A DNA stretch of 64,000 nucleotides from positions 1 to 64,000 of the forward strand of contig JAILGB010000011.1 in NCBI GenBank assembly GCA_024697185.1, written 5' to 3'. This DNA is from Opitutales bacterium. GTDB taxonomy: Bacteria; Verrucomicrobiota; Verrucomicrobiia; Opitutales; UBA953. The position numbers and the translations under genes were made by a program. The notes beneath the pieces were generated by a model that worked only from the letters and a program-made list of their open reading frames with translations, was not told where the DNA came from and ran no database searches. Positions 37,025-44,705 of this stretch are shown here, piece by piece (within the stretch, counting starts at the first letter, position 1; each line of letters starts with the position of its first letter).

Positions 37025-37053
37025 ATTTTATTTTAAAAGGCAAAAACCTTCAA
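37025..37053 (-). promoter_or_regulatory. Promoter of nuoM, short leader
   Basis: On the minus strand TTGAAG (37048-37053), a 17-base spacer and TAAAAT (37025-37030, 5 of 6). The -10 ends 13 bases before the ATG, so the leader is about seven bases. It is divergent with the rpsT promoter, with about 15 bases between the two. Confidence 0.55.
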
Positions 37054-37067
37054 ACACTATTTTTTAC

Positions 37068-37096
37068 TTGAATTTAATTTAAAAATGATATTTAAT
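37068..37096 (+). promoter_or_regulatory. Promoter of rpsT
   Basis: TTGAAT (37068-37073), a 17-base spacer and TTTAAT (37091-37096, 5 of 6). The leader to the ATG at 37125 is about 20 bases with no Shine-Dalgarno sequence. Confidence 0.6.
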
Positions 37097-37124
37097 TTTT
37101 TAACAATCTAATTACATTTTTCAA

Positions 37125-37391
37125 ATGGCAAATATTAAAGCAAATAAAAAAAGTATCCGTCAAACAGCGACTCACACGGCGTATAATCGTTCTGCCAAGA
37201 GCGCTCTCAAAACTATCGCAAAAGGCGCAAAAGCTGCTGTTGCAAGCGGCAATGCCGAAGCAATCAAGGCTGCAACGCCCGTCACCGCTTCCGCTTTTGA
37301 CAAAGCGGCAAAAAAAGGCATCATCCACCCAAACAAAGCAGCCCGCATCAAGAGCCGTTTGGCAAAAGCCGCCAACAACGCGGCAAAATAA
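37125..37391 (+). CDS. rpsT: 30S ribosomal protein S20
   Basis: Small-subunit protein that binds 16S rRNA. The 88 residues are Ala/Lys-rich and begin MANIKANKKSIRQTATHTAYNR, the S20 signature, with the conserved FDKAAKKGIIHPNKAARIKSRL near the end. It is transcribed alone, with its own promoter and a conventional terminator that does not use the paired GGGAACG motif. Confidence 0.97.
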   Translation: MANIKANKKSIRQTATHTAYNRSAKSALKTIAKGAKAAVASGNAEAIKAATPVTASAFDKAAKKGIIHPNKAARIKSRLAKAANNAAK

Positions 37392-37412
37392 ATCCGGACT
37401 CTTTTCCAATAC

Positions 37413-37446
37413 AGCACAGCGTTCCCTAAAACGCTGTGCTTTTTTG
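37413..37446 (+). terminator. Intrinsic terminator of rpsT
   Basis: AGCACAGCGTT (37413-37423 region) and AACGCTGTGCT (37430-37440) form a stem with a short loop, followed by TTTTTT. It is one of the few hairpins in this window not made from the GGGAACG pair, although CGTTCCC overlaps the loop. Confidence 0.88.
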
Positions 37447-37462
37447 TTAAAAACCGACAACA

Positions 37463-38221
37463 ATGAATTCTCTGCTCCTCTCATTCCCTCCGGGAAGCCT
37501 CGCGCAAGATTCGCAAAAACTCGATGCACAAATCGTCGGAGAGGGACTTGTAGCAATCTCCAAACCGGCGGGAATGCCGGCAGAAAAAATCATTAGGGAA
37601 ATTAACCGCAGGCTCGACGAAAATATTCCCAGCTTTAAAAATCTCGGGCTCGACAAAGCCCTGTCCGTTTATTCCGGCGAAGAAGAATTTTCGGGGCTGA
37701 TCCTCATCGCGGGAACGAAAAATTACGCCCGCTGGCGCGACGCGCTCGGCTCGGCGTTAATGACTTTTCATTTTGATTTTTTGACAGCGCGCGCGGCGGC
37801 GATAGAAAATGATTTTTTTTGCGATCTCCCCGTCGCCAAACATTTTACGGAACCCCGCGCGGTCATTTCCTCGACGACCGGCAAAAAATCACGCAGCGAC
37901 TTTCATCGTCTCGCCTCTACGGCGACGATTGAAAAATGGCGCGCGACAAGCACGTTCCCGCGATTTCACCAAATCAGAATTCATGCGGCGGAATGCGGGA
38001 TTTCCATTCTCGCCGACAGCCTCTACGGCGATAATCCTGCTGTCACCATTGCAGACTTACGTCCCAAAAAGCGCCTCAACAAAGGCGACGACAAGGCTTT
38101 TTATCCTCATCTTTGCCTTCATCTCGCCCGCATCGACATTACAATCGGCGGGAACTGCGTTTCAATCAACGCCGCCGCGCCCAAAGGCTTGGCGACGCTT
38201 GAAAAGAAACTCGGTTTATAA
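37463..38221 (+). CDS. RluA-family pseudouridine synthase-like protein with altered active site
   Basis: 252 residues. AISKPAGMPA (31-40) and FHQIRIHAAECG with LADSLYGDNP match the RluA family. The catalytic segment, normally HRLDxxTSGL, reads Y70-S-G-E-E-E-F-S-G-L79: the nucleophilic Asp position appears to be Glu73 and the preceding His-Arg is lost. Spacing to the SGL residues is kept. It may be inactive as a synthase or bind RNA for other purposes. It begins about 20 bases after the rpsT terminator and overlaps the stop of atpH by six bases, tail to tail. Confidence 0.8.
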   Translation: MNSLLLSFPPGSLAQDSQKLDAQIVGEGLVAISKPAGMPAEKIIREINRRLDENIPSFKNLGLDKALSVYSGEEEFSGLILIAGTKNYARWRDALGSALMTFHFDFLTARAAAIENDFFCDLPVAKHFTEPRAVISSTTGKKSRSDFHRLASTATIEKWRATSTFPRFHQIRIHAAECGISILADSLYGDNPAVTIADLRPKKRLNKGDDKAFYPHLCLHLARIDITIGGNCVSINAAAPKGLATLEKKLGL

Positions 38222-38605
38222 TCTTTTTAAGACGGTCGCCAACGAGGCGTCGATGACATCGTCGCCGACGCTTGCGCGCATTCCGCCGAGCAGAGACGGA
38301 TTTTGCTCCGTCACGGGAATGATTTTACGCTTGTAAACCTGACTGAAATGCTCCGCCAGCGATTCCGCCGTTCCCGCGGGCAAATCACCGACATATTCAA
38401 GCCGCAGTTCCGAGAAACGCAAATCCTTGGCGACTGCCGCATAATAAAGTTTCAAAAGCTCCCGCAAAGGCTGTTGCCGGTAAAATTTCGGCAGCTCCGC
38501 CAAAATCACCCTCACGCGCTCCGCATCGACCGTTCCCGAAGAGTCTCGAGAAAAGCCCAACAATTTTTCGGCGACAGACTTTAAATATTTTTTTGAAATT
38601 TTCAT
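38216..38605 (-). CDS. atpH: ATP synthase F1 delta subunit, short form
   Basis: Part of the peripheral stalk. Only 129 residues against about 178 usually. The C-terminal sequence NPSLLGGMRASVGDDVIDASLATVLKRL is the recognisable delta signature; the first half (YLKSVAEKLLGFSRD to KDLRFSELR) is a reduced helical bundle. The ATG overlaps atpF by four bases. No F1 genes follow: the next gene downstream is convergent. Confidence 0.87.
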   Translation of the reverse strand: MKISKKYLKSVAEKLLGFSRDSSGTVDAERVRVILAELPKFYRQQPLRELLKLYYAAVAKDLRFSELRLEYVGDLPAGTAESLAEHFSQVYKRKIIPVTEQNPSLLGGMRASVGDDVIDASLATVLKRL

Positions 38606-39162
38606 TTGTCTTCCGACTGGATCGCTTGAGCGGCGGCGGCAAGCATTCGGGATTTTTCGGCATCTGTCGCATCTCGCGAAAGCAATTTTGTCGTGGCTTC
38701 AACAACCAGTCCGGCAACTTCGCTTTTGAGTTCCGCCAACATCTTTTCGCGTTCCCGCGCATTGTTTTCGGCGGCGCGCTTAGCGATTTCTTCCGCCTTG
38801 ACGATTGCATCCTGGGTCGCCTGCTCTATCGTTTGCTTTGCAGTGCGGCGCGCCTGTTCCAAAAGTTCCGATGCCGCGACAGAGGCTTCCGCGATTTTCT
38901 TCTGATAATCGGACTCTGCCGCAGCCAGCTTCACTTTCATCTCTTCCGAAAACTGCAAGCCGTCCGCAATCTTTTTTTGACGTTCGTCAACAACCTTCAA
39001 AACCGGACGCAAACCGAAATACCAGACAACCGACGCCAAAATCGCGAAACTGACACATTGCATCAAAAACGGGCCGAGTTCAATCCCGAACTGTCCGCAG
39101 ATTTCCGTAAACATACTTTCCTCCGACTCCGGCGGAAGCGCTTCTTGTGCGAAAAAAATCAT
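38602..39162 (-). CDS. atpF: ATP synthase F0 b subunit
   Basis: Peripheral stalk protein. 186 residues with one membrane segment (about 28-50, IELGPFLMQCVSFAILASVVWYF) followed by a long, Ala/Glu/Lys-rich helix (about 60-180). An internal Met17 could also serve as start; the longer start is kept because the first residues are open. It overlaps atpH by four bases and follows atpE after 63 bases. Confidence 0.92.
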   Translation of the reverse strand: MIFFAQEALPPESEESMFTEICGQFGIELGPFLMQCVSFAILASVVWYFGLRPVLKVVDERQKKIADGLQFSEEMKVKLAAAESDYQKKIAEASVAASELLEQARRTAKQTIEQATQDAIVKAEEIAKRAAENNAREREKMLAELKSEVAGLVVEATTKLLSRDATDAEKSRMLAAAAQAIQSEDK

Positions 39163-39206
39163 AGAAACAACAATTTTGCTCCCGCGGGAACGAATCTCAA
39201 AAAGCC

Positions 39207-39220
39207 GTTCCCGCGGGAAC
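39207..39220. repeat. Palindromic motif dimer GTTCCCGCGGGAAC, intergenic
   Basis: A perfect 14-bp palindrome formed by two head-to-head copies of the GGGAACG core, between atpE and atpF, with another GCGGGAACG copy 16 bases before it. Identical palindromes lie in panC (50469-50482) and the 52 kb GH20 gene (53318-53331). Confidence 0.9.
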
Positions 39221-39225
39221 TGGAA

Positions 39226-39438
39226 TTATTTTGCAAGGAAGATCACATAGAACGCGATCGCTTCGGCGAGCGCCATGCCCAAAATGGCAAGCGTCATCAC
39301 CTTACCGAACGCACCCGGATTGCGACCGACAGCCTCCACAGCCTTCGCTCCGACAAATCCGACGCCCAAAGCCGCAGCGCAGCAACCGAGAGCGATATGA
39401 ATATTTCCTGACATTTCCGCAAGAATGGGTGTAATCAT
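39226..39438 (-). CDS. atpE: ATP synthase F0 c subunit
   Basis: Rotor ring subunit, 70 residues, two helices. The ion-binding carboxylate is Glu in MALAEAIAFYVIF of helix 2. The polar ligands of sodium-binding c subunits (Gln in helix 1; Ser/Thr after the Glu) are Val and Ala here by alignment, so coupling to protons is expected. The polar loop AVGRNPGAFGK is normal. It lies between atpB and atpF. Confidence 0.93.
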   Translation of the reverse strand: MITPILAEMSGNIHIALGCCAAALGVGFVGAKAVEAVGRNPGAFGKVMTLAILGMALAEAIAFYVIFLAK

Positions 39439-39510
39439 GATATTGTGTTTTTTGTTGTTAACTTGTTCCCGCCGCCCACACTCTCTGCATGGTCGCGGGA
39501 GGGGAAATTC

Positions 39511-40347
39511 CTAAGCCGTTTCGTGCGCCGCCTCGTGTTCCTCGTGATTGGTCAGCAAACCGATATAAACAGCCGAAAGCAAAGTGAAAACAAGCGCCTG
39601 GACAAGACCTACCAGCAGTTCGAGAAAATAAAAAACGAAGACATAGCCTGTCGAATGCAGCAAAACCTCACCGCCAAAAACATTGCCAAAAAGACGGAAC
39701 GACAATGAAACCGGCCGGAACGCAATCGAAATAAGATCGATACAGCCGACCCCGATAAAGATTATCGACAAAAAATAATACATCAGCGCCGGAATCTCCT
39801 TGCGGTCCGCCTTGTTGCCGAACAGATCTTTCAAAAGCCCGCCGAAACCGGCAAAACGAATCACAATGGCAAACCATGCACCAAAGGAAATCAGCGCCAA
39901 CGCCAATGTGCCGTTCATATCCGCACCCAAAGGCCGCAAAAGCGGCACAAATTCACCGCTCTCTTCAAAACCGACCGTTCCGACACCCGGGATCAGCCCA
40001 GCCCAATTTTGCGCCAAAATAAAAATAAAAAAACAAACCAACAACGGGAACACCGCCGGCAGAGCGCGCCTGCCGACAATCGGTTCGAGCATCTCCTTTA
40101 CGAGATCGAGAATCGTCTCAACGACAAACTGCCCGCGCGACGGGACCGCCGACGGACGGCCGCAAGCCAGACGGATCAAAAAAACAAGCAGGAGGCAGAC
40201 AATCCATGTCGTCACCATGCTGTTCGTCACCCACGGGAACGATTCAAAAAGCGGTGCGGCCTTTGTATCTGCCGCGCAAAGCAACGGTGAACAAACGCCC
40301 AAAAACGCAAGAAAAAGCGTAAGAAATTTCACTTTTTTTAAAAACAT
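39511..40347 (-). CDS. atpB: ATP synthase F0 a subunit
   Basis: Stator part of the ion channel. 278 residues from the ATG at 40347; the frame is open further upstream, but those residues look like random translation of intergenic sequence. A signal-peptide-like start (FLTLFLAFLGVCSPLLCAAD) precedes five to six membrane helices. The essential Arg lies in FRPVSLSFRLFGNVFGGE. It is the first gene of the atpB-E-F-H cluster; no atpI precedes it. Confidence 0.93.
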   Translation of the reverse strand: MFLKKVKFLTLFLAFLGVCSPLLCAADTKAAPLFESFPWVTNSMVTTWIVCLLLVFLIRLACGRPSAVPSRGQFVVETILDLVKEMLEPIVGRRALPAVFPLLVCFFIFILAQNWAGLIPGVGTVGFEESGEFVPLLRPLGADMNGTLALALISFGAWFAIVIRFAGFGGLLKDLFGNKADRKEIPALMYYFLSIIFIGVGCIDLISIAFRPVSLSFRLFGNVFGGEVLLHSTGYVFVFYFLELLVGLVQALVFTLLSAVYIGLLTNHEEHEAAHETA

Positions 40348-40510
40348 AATCGTCAGCGGGGAGACATCTCTATTCTGTGCCCGCGGGAACAGATTCGCAA
40401 GCATTAAAAAACATAAACAACGGCACGGGAGACAAACAAAATTTCGCGGGAACAACGAAGGCGGGAAGGCGTTCCCGCCAAGCCTTGAACATCTTCGCAG
40501 GAACGGCGAA

Positions 40511-41911
40511 TCAACTCTTTTTACCCGCCAAAAACGCCTTGACGCGCGCAATCACTTTTTCTTTGCCGAGCAAACGCAAAATTCCCTGCAAGTGCGGTCC
40601 GCCGCCAAGTCCGGAGACCGCCAGACGCAACGGGGCATAATAGTCGCTGAGTTTGATGCCGCGCTCCGCCGAAAGTTTGCCGAAAAGCGCATCGACCGTC
40701 GCGTCCTCAAAGTCCGGCAGATTCGCCAACTCCGGCAGGAGCTCTTCACAACGCGCGTAGGGATCGTTTTTCTTGGAAATTTTCGCGAGGGCTTTTTCGT
40801 CAATCGCCACGGAGTCCTCAAAAAAGTAGCGCACAAACGACGGGAACGTGTCGAGCGCCGCCACCTTTTCCTTTGTCAGCGCGATCACTTTTTGAATATA
40901 GTCTTCGTCCGTTTTGTCGTTAACCAGTCCGGCTTCGCCCAAAATCGGAGCGGCGAGCCATGTGAAACTCTCATCCGGCAGCGCGCGAAGGTATTCCTGG
41001 TTGACGAATGCCATTTTGCGCTCGTCAAAACGCGCGTTCGCCTGATGAACATCCGCCAGATCAAACTGGGCGATGATTTCCTCAATCGGCAAAATCTCCT
41101 TGTCATCCTTCGGAGTCCAGCCCAGCAGGCACAAATAGTTGCGGACGGCTGCCGGCAAAAAGTGCCGTTGCTGATATTCCTCGATCAACGCGCCGCGGTC
41201 ACGCTTGGACATTTTGCCGCTGCCTTCCGTTTTCAAAATCAGCGGAATATGCGCAAATTTCGGAGGCTCGACTCCAAAAGCCTTGTAAAGTTCAATATGT
41301 TTGGAAGTGTTGGAAAGATGGTCTTCGCCGCGGATCACGTGGGTGATTTTCATCGCGATGTCGTCCACAACGTTAACAAGATGGAAAACCGGCTCGCCGT
41401 TGGAGCGAACAATCACAAAATCGCGATCCTCCGCACGTTCGACGCGACCGCGGATAATATCATCGATAACAACGGGGGCCGCGTGCACGCGCTCAAATTC
41501 CTTGCAAATCGTTTCGCCCGTCGAGCCGTCCTTGTAAGTCTCCGTCACCGTCTCGCGCTCGCCCTCAAGCCTGAACCAGATCGCGCCGTCTTTTTCATAG
41601 GCGCGCCCGCAATCCATCAGCTCCCGGACTTTTTGTTTATAAAAATCTTTTCGCTGCGACTGAAAATAAGGGCCGTAATCGCCGCCGACTTCGGGACCCT
41701 CGTCCCAGTCCATACCCAGCCAGCGCATCGATTCGAGGATCACATCCAAAAACTCCTTGGTGTTGCGCGCCGTATCCGTGTCTTCAATGCGCAAAACAAA
41801 GGTGCCGCCGGTATGACGGGCGTAGAGCCAGTTGAACAAGGCCGTGCGAGCTGATCCGATATGAAAAAAACCCGTCGGCGACGGCGCAAATCGTGTGCGA
41901 ACTTCTGTCAT
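40511..41911 (-). CDS. gltX: Glutamyl-tRNA synthetase
   Basis: Charges tRNA-Glu, which also supplies HemA. 466 residues. The HIGH-type motif [17 protein letters not shown] is at 17-33 and KMSKR at 233-237. [23 protein letters not shown] and [10 protein letters not shown] follow the discriminating order of bacterial enzymes. It precedes atpB with a 163-base gap, holding several motif copies, including GGCGGGAA-GGCG-TTCCCGCC, a near-perfect hairpin at about 40460-40480 that lacks a clear U-run. Confidence 0.95.
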   Translation of the reverse strand: MTEVRTRFAPSPTGFFHIGSARTALFNWLYARHTGGTFVLRIEDTDTARNTKEFLDVILESMRWLGMDWDEGPEVGGDYGPYFQSQRKDFYKQKVRELMDCGRAYEKDGAIWFRLEGERETVTETYKDGSTGETICKEFERVHAAPVVIDDIIRGRVERAEDRDFVIVRSNGEPVFHLVNVVDDIAMKITHVIRGEDHLSNTSKHIELYKAFGVEPPKFAHIPLILKTEGSGKMSKRDRGALIEEYQQRHFLPAAVRNYLCLLGWTPKDDKEILPIEEIIAQFDLADVHQANARFDERKMAFVNQEYLRALPDESFTWLAAPILGEAGLVNDKTDEDYIQKVIALTKEKVAALDTFPSFVRYFFEDSVAIDEKALAKISKKNDPYARCEELLPELANLPDFEDATVDALFGKLSAERGIKLSDYYAPLRLAVSGLGGGPHLQGILRLLGKEKVIARVKAFLAGKKS

Positions 41912-42000
41912 AATGAATCCATCTTACTCTTTTATCCCCCCAAAAGCAAACATCCCGCGCAAAAATATCAGCGGACAGGGCTTGCGCAAGTTAAAAAATA

Positions 42001-42050
42001 AAAAAAGACGTTCCCGACGGGACGGCGCAAAGCTCTCCGGGAACGCTTTA
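42001..42050 (-). terminator. Terminator of tRNA-Pro, motif-paired
   Basis: GACGTTCCC (42007-42015) and GGGAACG (42039-42045) pair around a 23-base loop, and the minus strand continues with TCTTTTTTTATTTTTT. A second weaker hairpin (CGCCGATC to GCG) lies nearer the tRNA. Confidence 0.6.
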
Positions 42051-42087
42051 AACAAAAAAACGCCGATCACTCAGCGTCCGGTTTTAT

Positions 42088-42165
42088 TGGTCGGGCAGGA
42101 GGGATTCGAACCCACGACCCTCTGCTCCCAAAGCAGATGCGCTAGCCAGACTGCGCTACTGCCCG
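42088..42165 (-). tRNA. tRNA-Pro (anticodon TGG), CCA encoded
   Basis: The minus strand folds into a full cloverleaf. The acceptor CGGGCAG pairs with CTGCCCG; the anticodon stem CTGC/GCAG holds the loop TTTGGGA with anticodon TGG; the T arm contains GGTTCGAATCC. Discriminator A and CCA follow at 42088-42091. A C1-G72 first pair is typical of bacterial tRNA-Pro. Confidence 0.96.
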
Positions 42166-42280
42166 CAGTTTCCCTCATTATCTCATTTTCGCCTCAAAAA
42201 GTCAAGGCGGACGCCGGGAACGCAAAAGCCCGGGAGCGCCTTAAAATCGCTGTTCCCGCGGATTTTGCCCTCAAAACCTA

Positions 42281-42309
42281 TTGACCCAAAATCTCAAAAC
42301 TTTTATAAT
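42281..42309 (+). promoter_or_regulatory. Near-consensus sigma-70 promoter of the LysM-Nudix-dprA group
   Basis: TTGACC (42281-42286), exactly 17 bases and a perfect TATAAT (42304-42309). Transcription would begin near 42316, giving a 27-base A-rich leader to the ATG at 42344. This makes the earlier in-frame starts at 42281 and 42308 impossible. Confidence 0.85.
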
Positions 42310-42343
42310 GAAACCATTATTTCAACCAACAAATTTCAAAAAA

Positions 42344-42949
42344 ATGGAAAACTCTTCTTTTGACGCGGACGAAATCCCCAACAACAATTCTCATCTCGGA
42401 CTTTATATCGCACTTGCGGCATTTGCAATCGGCGCCATCGGCGTCGGACTCGGACTTGTCGCCCGCAACCAATCCCAGACAAACTCCCTTCGCATCGAAA
42501 ATCTCGTCAGCGAAGTCAACAAAACCGTTGACGCACGGCTCGCCGGCGCGAATACCGGCGCAAACGACGAAGAACTTATCCGCGCCCTTGAAAGCAAAAT
42601 CGAAACGCTCGAAAAAGAAAGCCGCACGACAATCGCCACGTTAAAAACAAAATGCGAAGCGCTCGAAAAAGCGATTCAGGCAATGAACGCCAACCGCAAT
42701 ACCGGCACACGCCCCAACAATAATACGCAAACGGCAAACAACAATACGGGAACGCGCGACAACAACACTACGGACGTCAGCCCGACCACTCCCGGCGACA
42801 CCACGGAATACATCGTCCAAGCCGGCGATAATTTTACAAAAATCGCAAGAACGAACAATTGCAAAGTCACGGAAATCGAAAATCTCAATCCGGGTGTCGA
42901 TCCCCGAAAAATTCGCCCCGGACAGAAATTGATCGTTCCCGCGAAATAA
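42344..42949 (+). CDS. Membrane-anchored LysM protein
   Basis: 201 residues. One membrane helix (about 19-41, LGLYIALAAFAIGAIGVGLGL) is followed by a predicted coiled coil (about 45-115). Then comes an Asn/Thr-rich linker with repeated NNN/GTR units and a C-terminal LysM domain (YIVQAGDNFTKIARTNN to GQKLIVPAK). LysM binds peptidoglycan, so the protein probably ties the inner membrane to the wall. It starts downstream of the promoter at 42281-42309. The Nudix gene begins 20 bases after its stop. Confidence 0.85.
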   Translation: MENSSFDADEIPNNNSHLGLYIALAAFAIGAIGVGLGLVARNQSQTNSLRIENLVSEVNKTVDARLAGANTGANDEELIRALESKIETLEKESRTTIATLKTKCEALEKAIQAMNANRNTGTRPNNNTQTANNNTGTRDNNTTDVSPTTPGDTTEYIVQAGDNFTKIARTNNCKVTEIENLNPGVDPRKIRPGQKLIVPAK

Positions 42950-42969
42950 GCGTAACCGACTGCCTCGAA

Positions 42970-43548
42970 ATGTGTGACGAGCCGCAAGCGCCCGCCCTTT
43001 GGGAGACGATCGCGGAAACGCTTATCGCCGATTGCAAGGTTTTTAAAGTTTATCGCGAACACAACCGCCATCCCGTCGATGGCCGTGAAGGCGACTTTTT
43101 TATCGCCCAGGCTCCCGACTGGGCAACCGTCATCGCCATTACGGAAGATGGCCGCTTCATAATGGAAGAGCAATATCGGATGGCGAGCAAAAACCTTTCG
43201 TGGGAATTTCCCGGCGGAGTCATCGAAGCCGGCGAAGATCCTTGCGAATGCGCGGCGCGGGAACTCCTGGAAGAAACCGGCTACCGCGGCGACAAAGCGC
43301 TTTTGATGGCGTCGCTCTCAAGCAATCCCGCCCTCTTCACCAACAGGTCCCATTGCATTTTGATCAAAAATTGCAAAAAAGTGGCGGGGACGCAACTCGA
43401 CAGCAACGAAGAAATCCGCGTAAAACTTTTTAGCCGCGACGAACTTTTCGAACTCGCCCGCAGCCCGCAAATGCACCACGCGCTGATGTTCTCCTGCCTC
43501 TGCGAACTTATGCTCCGCGAGCCGCAGCTCTTAGGCGTCAAGCTTTGA
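42970..43548 (+). CDS. Nudix hydrolase, ADP-ribose pyrophosphatase type
   Basis: 192 residues from the ATG at 42970. The Nudix box is complete: GVIEAGEDPCECAARELLEE followed by TGY, in the GX5EX7REUXEEXGU pattern. SWEFPGG precedes it and EEQYRMASKNLSWE is typical of NudF-like enzymes. The substrate is not fixed by the box. It overlaps no gene, but ends two codons before the dprA start, so the LysM protein, Nudix and dprA form one transcript. Confidence 0.9.
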   Translation: MCDEPQAPALWETIAETLIADCKVFKVYREHNRHPVDGREGDFFIAQAPDWATVIAITEDGRFIMEEQYRMASKNLSWEFPGGVIEAGEDPCECAARELLEETGYRGDKALLMASLSSNPALFTNRSHCILIKNCKKVAGTQLDSNEEIRVKLFSRDELFELARSPQMHHALMFSCLCELMLREPQLLGVKL

Positions 43549-43553
43549 CCGAA

Positions 43554-44705
43554 ATGACAGTTCTCGACAGAACACAGGCGGCGCTTGTCTTAAATGCGCT
43601 CCCGAACATCGGACCGGCAAGCGTTCAAAAATTGCGACAAAATTTTGACGGCGATCTCGCCGCCGCCCTCGCCGCACCCCTTGAACAGATTATCGACTGC
43701 GGCATCAAAAACAAAAACGCCGAAATCATCGCAAACTGGCGCGCATTTTTTTCCCTCGAAAAAGAAGAGGAGGCTCTCAACGCGCTTGGCGCACGCTTTA
43801 TCGACTTTGACGACGAACATTACCCGAAAACCCTGCGGGAACGGCCGGAAATCGCACCGGCAGGACTTTATGTTCGCGGGAACGTCGATGCGCTCCGATT
43901 GACGGCGCGCAAATCCGTCTCTTTTATCGGCACGCGCAAAAGCACGCTTTACGGCAATCGTCAGGCGACGGCTTTTGCCGAATCGATCGCCGCCCGCGGC
44001 TGGTCTGTCGTCAGCGGACTTGCCGAAGGCATCGATGCTGCCGCCCATGTCGGCGCGCTCAACGCCGAAGGCTGCACCGTCGCCGTCATCGGGACCGGCA
44101 TCGATATTTGCTATCCCGCCAAAAACCGCGAACTTTTTGAACGCATCGCCGCAAGCGACGGTGCGGTCATCAGTGAATTCCCCATCGGCAAACATGCCGA
44201 CAAACAATCCTTCCCGATTCGCAACCGCATCGTCGCCGCCATTTCAACGGGAACCTTTATCGTCGAAAGCGACATCCGGGGCGGCTCAATGATCACTGCC
44301 GACTATGCGCTCAATTACGGGAAAACCCTTTTTGCCCTGCCCGGCAGAATCGACGTTCCCGCGAGCGCCGGCTGCCACCGGCTGATTCGAGACGGTGCGA
44401 TCCTCGTCACGAGCCCCGACGACATCTGCAACGAACTCGACGGCTTCGGAGCCTCCGGCGCCCTTCATTTTGATTTTGGCGAGGATTTGAAAAACAAAAT
44501 CGACAAAAACGCGGCGCGGGCGGCAGCCATTTCTTCCGAAGCCGGACAAATCTTCCGACTTCTCTCCGAAGGCGACAAGTTGACGATGGACGATTTGATT
44601 GAAAAAAGCGGTCTCTCCGCTCCCGATGTCATGGCGGCGACAATGTTGCTCGAACTCGAACAACTTGTCGTCAAATACGCCGACGGCAACTACGAAATCA
44701 ATTAG
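43554..44705 (+). CDS. dprA: DNA processing protein DprA
   Basis: Loads RecA on incoming single-stranded DNA in natural transformation; also found in species not known to be competent. 383 residues: an N-terminal helix-hairpin-helix ([19 protein letters not shown]), a Rossmann domain ([42 protein letters not shown]) and a C-terminal winged-helix DML1-like domain ([20 protein letters not shown]). The iterated GGGAACG motif occurs sparsely here. It is the only competence-linked gene in the window. It converges with argH, overlapping it by four bases. Confidence 0.95.
   Translation: MTVLDRTQAALVLNALPNIGPASVQKLRQNFDGDLAAALAAPLEQIIDCGIKNKNAEIIANWRAFFSLEKEEEALNALGARFIDFDDEHYPKTLRERPEIAPAGLYVRGNVDALRLTARKSVSFIGTRKSTLYGNRQATAFAESIAARGWSVVSGLAEGIDAAAHVGALNAEGCTVAVIGTGIDICYPAKNRELFERIAASDGAVISEFPIGKHADKQSFPIRNRIVAAISTGTFIVESDIRGGSMITADYALNYGKTLFALPGRIDVPASAGCHRLIRDGAILVTSPDDICNELDGFGASGALHFDFGEDLKNKIDKNAARAAAISSEAGQIFRLLSEGDKLTMDDLIEKSGLSAPDVMAATMLLELEQLVVKYADGNYEIN

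Noticed and set aside
40455-40485. Terminator of gltX at the GGCGGGAA-GGCG-TTCCCGCC hairpin
   Set aside because: The stem is perfect but no U-run follows in the gltX direction, so it was mentioned only under gltX.
40348-40551. An N-terminal extension of 68 residues on AtpB
   Set aside because: The extension is Arg/Cys/Phe-rich noise over intergenic motif copies, and a signal-peptide-like start follows at 40347.
42281-42343. Longer N-termini for the LysM protein from 42281 or 42308
   Set aside because: TTGACC-N17-TATAAT covers exactly these positions, so the first 20 residues would be promoter sequence. The ATG at 42344 fits the start of transcription.
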